64,000 nucleotides of DNA, from contig JARUPZ010000009.1 of assembly GCA_031213475.1 (NCBI GenBank), forward strand, positions 11,565,601 to 11,629,600. Direction: 5' to 3'. Shown here piece by piece: positions 61,828 to 64,000 of this stretch (positions are counted from its first letter, which is position 1; the number at the start of each line of letters is the position of its first letter). The position numbers and the translations under genes were made by a program. Source of the DNA: Nereocystis luetkeana. Taxonomy: Eukaryota > Sar > Phaeophyceae > Laminariales > Laminariaceae. The notes below the pieces were generated by a model, which had not been told where the DNA came from, did no database searches, and saw only the letters and a list, made by a program, of their open reading frames with translations.

Positions 61828-64000
61828 CAGGCAGTAGGAAGTAGTGTTCCCAGCAGCTCGGTCTCGGTGCCTTTAGAGCGCGTTTTTTCCGTCTGACCGT
61901 CCGTATGTTTGACGTCCCGCCAACACGCCTAACGTGTCCTGCTGTGTGCGGCGACATCCAACAGCGAGGCTCGGAATACCGCCTGATCGTATGCCGGACC
62001 TGGCCTGCCTGGTGGGGAACGATTGGATCGAGCCCGACAGCCGGGTGCACAGGTACTGGTTAAACTGACGTTTTGGATGCTTGGAATAAGCCCCTTCACA
62101 AAAAACGCAGCTGACGAAGGTCTGCCCGGGCAGGCGAGCTTCCTCAGAGTTGCCCGCGTAAAATGATGCCGTTTCGGCGATGTAGGGTTTTGTCTCACGA
62201 AACTGCATTTTTTTTTTTTTTTTCATTTCGGTGATTGACTTCTCTTTCGGCTCGGATAACGGCGGTCACCACCCCCGTCCCGGAAATTCTAGGTCTATCC
62301 CCGACCCCAGCCCTGGTTGGTTGGTGTGCCATGGGGTCGTTGTGCTCGGAAAGGCTCGTTACTATTACGGGAGACCATAGTTAGTAGGATCTGTGGTATA
62401 CTTAAAAACCTACCAGGTATATATTTAGCCATTTCTACTAACAATATTTGGTCCTATTAACTATGGTCCCCCGTAATGTAATAGGTTCTTTGCGCGGACG
62501 ACGGAGGAAGTTTGCCTTCGATGACAGATCTACGCGAGATTTCGTTAACCCTTTTAGGACTACAGTCTCGTTTTGGGGACAATTGGGGACAAGTTACTTG
62601 GAATTTGAGTGGTATGTCCCCAAAACGGGAATGGAGTTCTGAAAGGGTTAACGGCACCCGCGTTGTCACCGATTTGTTTTTTTTTCATGAACATTAACAT
62701 CGAAATCGTAAATCGCATCTGTCTGATTTGTTCGTACTGGACGTTTTGTTTTTCAATGTATTGAAGCGTGCCCGTCTGATTTTTGCTGAACAGGCGTATG
62801 CTTGAACGTATCGGTCTGATATGTTCTGAACGGAATGCTTCTACGCGAGTATCGAAATCGTATCGGCCTAAATAGTGAACCATTGCTTTTTTTAGTATTG
62901 AATATCAAAATCATACGAGCATGCGGTACATCAACCTTTTTTATTTTCCTTATACCAATATTTCGAAATCGTATCCACCTGAGTTTCCGTTTTATCGGTA
63001 CTCGTAGGTATCAAAATCAATCCTCGTTGGAATCGTATATGGAGCATACCAAATGTCGAAATTGTATCCACCTGAATTTTTGATTATATCGGTATCGTAC
63101 CGAAATCGTTTATCGGTTGATATCCGATATCCGATATCTACCACAAACGTCAGAATATCGCAATGAAGCTTATTTTTCAACCCTTGCGACGCATGCCAGG
63201 ATAATTGTGGAGGAAGCGAACGGAAACAGCAACACCAACAGCAACAGCAACATCAAGAAGAAAAAACGCAAGGGGCCCACCCCAGCCAACCGAAACGGCA
63301 ATCGTTCCGCCGCTCCGCCCCGCGCCAGAGACCTCGTCGAAGCGACAGGCCGTTACCTCTCTCGATTCTACGGGGACAATCCTCCCGCCAGTACTAGAAT
63401 GGAAGGCGATGGCGATGGCGATGACGATGACGATGAGGTCTCGCGTCTCCTGTGCGCACGTTTTTTCCCCTCGCTTGGAGATCCGCGGAAAAGCGTTACG
63501 AGAGTCGTCGGGAAGCAAGCGGCCGCCAGAGGTGCTTCTCCGGCCGCCGAAACAGCTTTTTATTCCGCCGCTGGCGGTGGCGGTGGTGGTGGCGGTGGTG
63601 GTGGTGCTGCTGCTGCTGCGGCGGCGCTTGGAGATGAGCGGGGTAGCGTTACAAGGGAGAGGTCTTCGCGTTGTGCGGTGGTTGGGAAGCAAGCAGGGTC
63701 GAGTGCTTCTTCTACCGTTATCCCTGCTGATGGTGGTGGTGACGGTGGTGGTGGTGGTGGTAGTGGTGGTGGTGATGGTGGAGGTGGTGTTGGTGTTGGT
63801 GCTGTTGTTCGTGGTGGTGACGGTGGTGGTGGTGTGGGTGTTAGTGACGGTGGTGTTGGTGTTGATGTTGGTGTTGGTGTTGGTGGTGGTGTCGATGTTG
63901 TCGTTGCCGAGCGTTTCGTGGAGGCGTGTTCAACCACCGGCGAAACCGTCGCAAACGCTGTCGACCAATCACCACGTCACGCTGCGTCAACAACGCCTCC
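45363..64000 (+). CDS. Asteroid/XPG-type nuclease-like protein, 3' end beyond the window
   Basis: Seen: five exons with agreeing phases (45363-45389, 49769-49968, 52118-52259, 55633-55772, 58322-58768) encode MGVRGLTSY, then [27 protein letters not shown] with [34 protein letters not shown] and [19 protein letters not shown]. Known: MGVxGL, the VDG, VVxDG and EAD motifs, and the SNDSDF block are the acidic core of the XPG/FEN1 PIN fold; the form LPLFA...SNDSDF...DVPG is that of the Asteroid family. Inferred: active-site Asp residues at 54, 105, 177, 309 and 311 are present, so metal binding is plausible; the biochemical role of Asteroid proteins is poorly defined. An insert of about 120 residues separates EAD from SNDSDF. 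Exons after 58768 are uncertain; 58941 and 63200 are candidates. The helical arch and flap-endonuclease C-terminus were not found in what is visible. Confidence 0.87.
46195..46470 (+). repeat. Family U dispersed repeat
   Basis: gtgtactcgataggagagat ... atgcatggccgtagtcgtat ... gacggagcatgtcgggtttt ... aagcgcgaagcgcc ... actaagaaccgcttatgagg ... gacagcttcaatgagtcg. Part of it recurs in inverse orientation at 51515-51680, a related part at 24045-24145, and the right half at 50855-51000 and 51150-51240. Confidence 0.8.
48463..48570. mobile_element. Family A MITE copy
   Basis: attaacggggggcacatatt ... ctatggtcccccgcaat, orientation with aggacctacggtacac first. Confidence 0.9.
49600..49725 (+). 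repeat. Decayed tandem copy of Asteroid-type exon 2
   Basis: ggtgcctgagtttggccccg ... cttcctaccatgccaggcgg ... cggcggtagatggcttgg follows, base for base with changes, the true exon's gctgcttctgagcctggtcc ... ctttctgccatgccaggcag ... ctggcggtagatggctcgg. It stops before the ALIYHV codons and is not open. Confidence 0.8.
49769..49968 (+). CDS. Asteroid-type gene exon 2: first acidic motif
   Basis: Acceptor gccaacag, donor gtgagg, phase 0 in and phase 2 out. [19 protein letters not shown] carries the first catalytic-type Asp (VDG) of the PIN fold. The first 35 residues are not conserved and include a Pro-rich stretch. A decayed copy of most of this exon lies about 190 bp upstream. Confidence 0.9.
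50640..50850. repeat. Family D fragment
   Basis: Repeated cagatc/gatcta blocks with catgatctagctcatg and ctcatatttcaaggg as in other copies. Confidence 0.6.
51515..51680 (-). repeat. Family U, inverted copy
   Basis: Reverse complement of about 46195-46360: cgcttcgcgcttagcgcaag ... aaaacccgacatgctccgtc ... cctctcctgtcgagtacac. Similarity is high enough to suggest a recent copy. Confidence 0.85.
51690..52080 (+). repeat. Degenerate repeat with CATCACCGGGTG and TATCGATATCG phrases
   Basis: Four units of 100-130 bp sharing catcaccgggtggga, ctcgctcgcc and atcgatatcg, ending at the acceptor of exon 3. Confidence 0.75.
52118..52259 (+). CDS. Asteroid-type gene exon 3: VVVVDG motif
   Basis: Acceptor ccaccag gives the last base of a Gly codon, donor gtgatg, phase 0 out. 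[18 protein letters not shown] then [20 protein letters not shown] and LERRR match the Asteroid block (G)xYxxxxxxxxxxxxxLxxxGIxPxVVxDG...KxxTxxxR. The Asp at residue 105 is the second acidic position. Confidence 0.93.
52435..52770 (+). repeat. Minisatellite, ~20-bp unit GTGTTATCTTATCACCCGT
   Basis: Sixteen or so tandem units with cccgtg/ccgggg variants. A short relative (gtgttatcctatcacccag) lies at 15355-15395 in intron 2 of the other gene. Confidence 0.92.
52785..52905. mobile_element. Family C copy
   Basis: tgcctctatagtgccggcat ... agccggcactactagtatag then agggaccacc. A short complete copy with both ends. Confidence 0.75.
52983..53180. mobile_element. Two family A MITEs in direct tandem
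   Basis: First copy 52983-53083, second 53084-53180, sharing a single junction gtccccc-gtgccatac; the second lacks its outer left end. Both have the same interior, so a local duplication or an unequal exchange is likely. Confidence 0.85.
53233..53337. mobile_element. Family A MITE copy, near consensus
   Basis: ctattacggggggccatag ... ctatggtcccccgtaatag; 50 bp from the tandem pair. Confidence 0.93.
54155..54259. mobile_element. Family A MITE copy
   Basis: ttacggggggccatag ... ctatgaccccccgtaat. A truncated copy (ttacggggggaccagagta) ends about 40 bp upstream. Confidence 0.9.
54797..54890. mobile_element. Family B MITE copy
   Basis: ggactacagtcgcttttcgg ... caaaacgggacgccagc; ends eroded. 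Confidence 0.8.
55383..55496. mobile_element. Family A MITE copy with a TACCCTGGTA scar variant
   Basis: Left arm ccataccctggtagttaat against ccatagttaat: eight extra bases at the same TA as in the 10020 copy, with one extra C. Confidence 0.9.
55633..55772 (+). CDS. Asteroid-type gene exon 4: LLPLFA helix
   Basis: Acceptor tgccccag; phase 0 in and phase 2 out. [20 protein letters not shown] followed by AGVACR corresponds to the family pattern in which a LPLxA helix precedes the EAD motif. The favoured donor is cag|gcgagt, a GC-AG intron. A GT alternative (gtgtct, exon end 55784) keeps the same phase and would add four residues. Confidence 0.85.
56200..56450 (+). repeat. Minisatellite with GACAAAGTCGCCGACTAGTTG units
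   Basis: Six to seven units of 36-40 bp sharing ttggctagacaaagtcgccg and gactagttgttag. Confidence 0.88.
56570..56805. mobile_element. Family C element split by a family A MITE
   Basis: Left part tggtccctccatagtgcccg ... agtgtggta; family A at 56660-56764; right part gttgactgacgcacatctac then cggcactataaagggtc. Removing family A restores a normal family C end spacing. Confidence 0.8.
56880..57090. repeat. Family D copy
   Basis: gtccacccgacaacgtgagc, tagatcatac, acagatcatac and gtcgatgatctg in the order of the 2745 copy. Confidence 0.75.
57590..57665 (+). repeat. Ten-bp minisatellite GTGTGATCNG
   Basis: Seven to eight units (gtgtgatccg, gtgtgatctg, gtgtgatcgg). Confidence 0.92.
58322..58768 (+). 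CDS. Asteroid-type gene exon 5: EAD and SNDSDF motifs
   Basis: Acceptor ggtcag supplies the last base of an Arg codon; donor gtgtgt, phase 2 out. It begins [14 protein letters not shown] and ends [16 protein letters not shown]. These two motifs hold the acidic residues of XPG region I and usually lie close together. Here about 120 residues of Pro/Ser/Gly/Arg-rich sequence separate them. The exon follows a long poly-C tract and TTCTGCTT that serves as polypyrimidine. Confidence 0.92.
58941..58974 (+). CDS. Possible Asteroid-type gene exon 6 (short, 3' limit unknown)
   Basis: A strong acceptor (cctcgtcttag after a long pyrimidine run) is followed in the correct phase by [10 protein letters not shown], giving [13 protein letters not shown] across the join, reminiscent of the segment after DSDF in Asteroid proteins. 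No convincing donor is seen; the frame continues into a poly-C tract. The end given is only where the plausible protein text stops. Confidence 0.35.
59050..59300. mobile_element. Family E element
   Basis: gcgttctgcgatagaggcag ... ggggctccttaac ... tcggaatgccaatctt ... ccccagaaaatttaggttga then acttctatgg. Same interior order as 23060-23310. Confidence 0.75.
59880..60175 (+). repeat. (TTCTTG/TTCTCG)n hexanucleotide array
   Basis: About 45 units of gttctt/gttctc/gttttt. Opens a Val-Leu-Val frame that is an artefact of the repeat. Confidence 0.93.
60640..61240 (+). repeat. ATCGATATCCGATAC-rich degenerate repeat
   Basis: Phrases ccgatatcgatatccgatcc and ggcagtgt/ggtagttgcttga recur two to three times; a related AAATCGTATCCACCTGA repeat lies at 62690-63130. 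Confidence 0.7.
61575..61850 (+). repeat. GGCAGTAGACAGCAGGCGG minisatellite
   Basis: Three near-identical 48-bp units (61610-61735: gtagacagcaggcggtggac, aggtagtaggtaggca), then (GGCAGTA)n. A TACCTGGTA lies between the two parts at 61748. Confidence 0.92.
62365..62476. mobile_element. Family A MITE copy with TACCAGGTA scar
   Basis: Inner segment aaaaacctaccaggtatat where consensus copies read aaaaacctatat: TACCAGG inserted at a TA (62411-62419). Confidence 0.92.
62545..62651. mobile_element. Family B MITE, complete with TTAA at both ends
   Basis: ttaacccttttaggactaca ... ttctgaaagggttaa. TTAA duplication followed by CCC is the signature of the piggyBac superfamily, so this is a piggyBac-like MITE by inference. 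A 12-bp internal duplication (ggggacaattggggacaa) is private to this copy. Confidence 0.9.
63200..64000 (+). CDS. Long open low-complexity exon at the window edge, possibly of the Asteroid-type gene
   Basis: After a possible acceptor gccag the frame is open to the end of the window. It reads IIVEEANGN, an Asn/Ser run, a Lys-rich patch, [19 protein letters not shown], an Asp-rich run, [19 protein letters not shown], then long Gly and Ala/Val/Gly runs from GGT repeats, and [20 protein letters not shown]. The non-repeat parts look like real protein and share the composition of the checkpoint gene's exons. Linkage to the Asteroid-type gene rests on position and strand only. Confidence 0.5.

Noticed and set aside
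3524-62419. TACCWGGTA as a methylation or restriction-type CCWGG site
   Set aside because: CCWGG is a known bacterial methylase site, but the flanking TA on both sides and the insertion pattern inside MITEs are not explained by it; this is a nuclear eukaryotic locus.
1-64000. Intact autonomous transposon or LTR element
   Set aside because: No reverse transcriptase, integrase or DDE transposase text was recognised in any open frame, and no long direct terminal repeats were seen. Only short non-autonomous families are supported.

Overview
The window is nuclear DNA of a eukaryote. Coding exons are short to medium, split by long GT-AG introns (0.5-4.4 kb), and rich in Gly/Ser/Ala runs. Introns and spacers are packed with short interspersed repeats. 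This exon style suggests a stramenopile alga, most likely a brown alga. That assignment is inference; no lineage marker was tested. I found no rRNA, CRISPR array, complete tRNA gene or intact autonomous transposon.

Two host genes lie head to tail on the + strand. The first, about 8.9-41.0 kb, is a spindle-checkpoint pseudokinase-less BUBR1/MAD3-type protein, assembled here from 15 exons whose splice phases all agree (about 1892 residues). It carries, in order, an N-terminal KEN box, the MAD3/BUB1 TPR domain, an ABBA-KEN-ABBA cassette, a conserved TINTK-type motif, and a large exon holding five further ABBA-type motifs in tandem. It ends in a Ser/Gly-rich tail with no kinase domain. In known family members KEN and ABBA motifs hold CDC20 and so restrain the APC/C; the TPR domain contacts the kinetochore. 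The second gene, from 45.4 kb to beyond the right edge, is an Asteroid/XPG-type PIN-fold nuclease-like protein. Its first five exons are clear and later ones are uncertain. There is also a possible coding exon on the - strand at 0.4-1.4 kb.

Region by region: 1-8.9 kb is repeat-rich spacer with the possible minus-strand exon. 8.9-41 kb is the BUBR1-type gene and its introns. 41-45.4 kb is spacer with decayed copies of the checkpoint gene's 3' end, a degenerate satellite and a tRNA-derived SINE. 45.4-64 kb is the Asteroid-type gene with many minisatellites.

Repeats fall into families, named here for reference. A is a ~105-bp MITE with CGGGGG(A)CCATAG ends at TA, about 18 copies. B is a ~100-bp piggyBac-like MITE with TTAA ends, about 12 copies. 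C is a ~150-230-bp element with GTGCCGGCACTATAGAGG ends. D is a dispersed ATGATCTAG-rich repeat. E is a ~245-bp element with GGCGTTCTAC ends. U is a dispersed ~170-bp repeat. There is one SINE family. Several are nested in one another.

The most unusual signal is the nine-base palindrome TACC(A/T)GGTA. I read at least 31 copies where chance predicts under one. In four family-A MITEs it (or a close variant) sits exactly where other copies have a bare TA, as expected of an excision scar of an unknown TA-targeting transposon. With the expanded ABBA array, this is the most promising new observation in the window.
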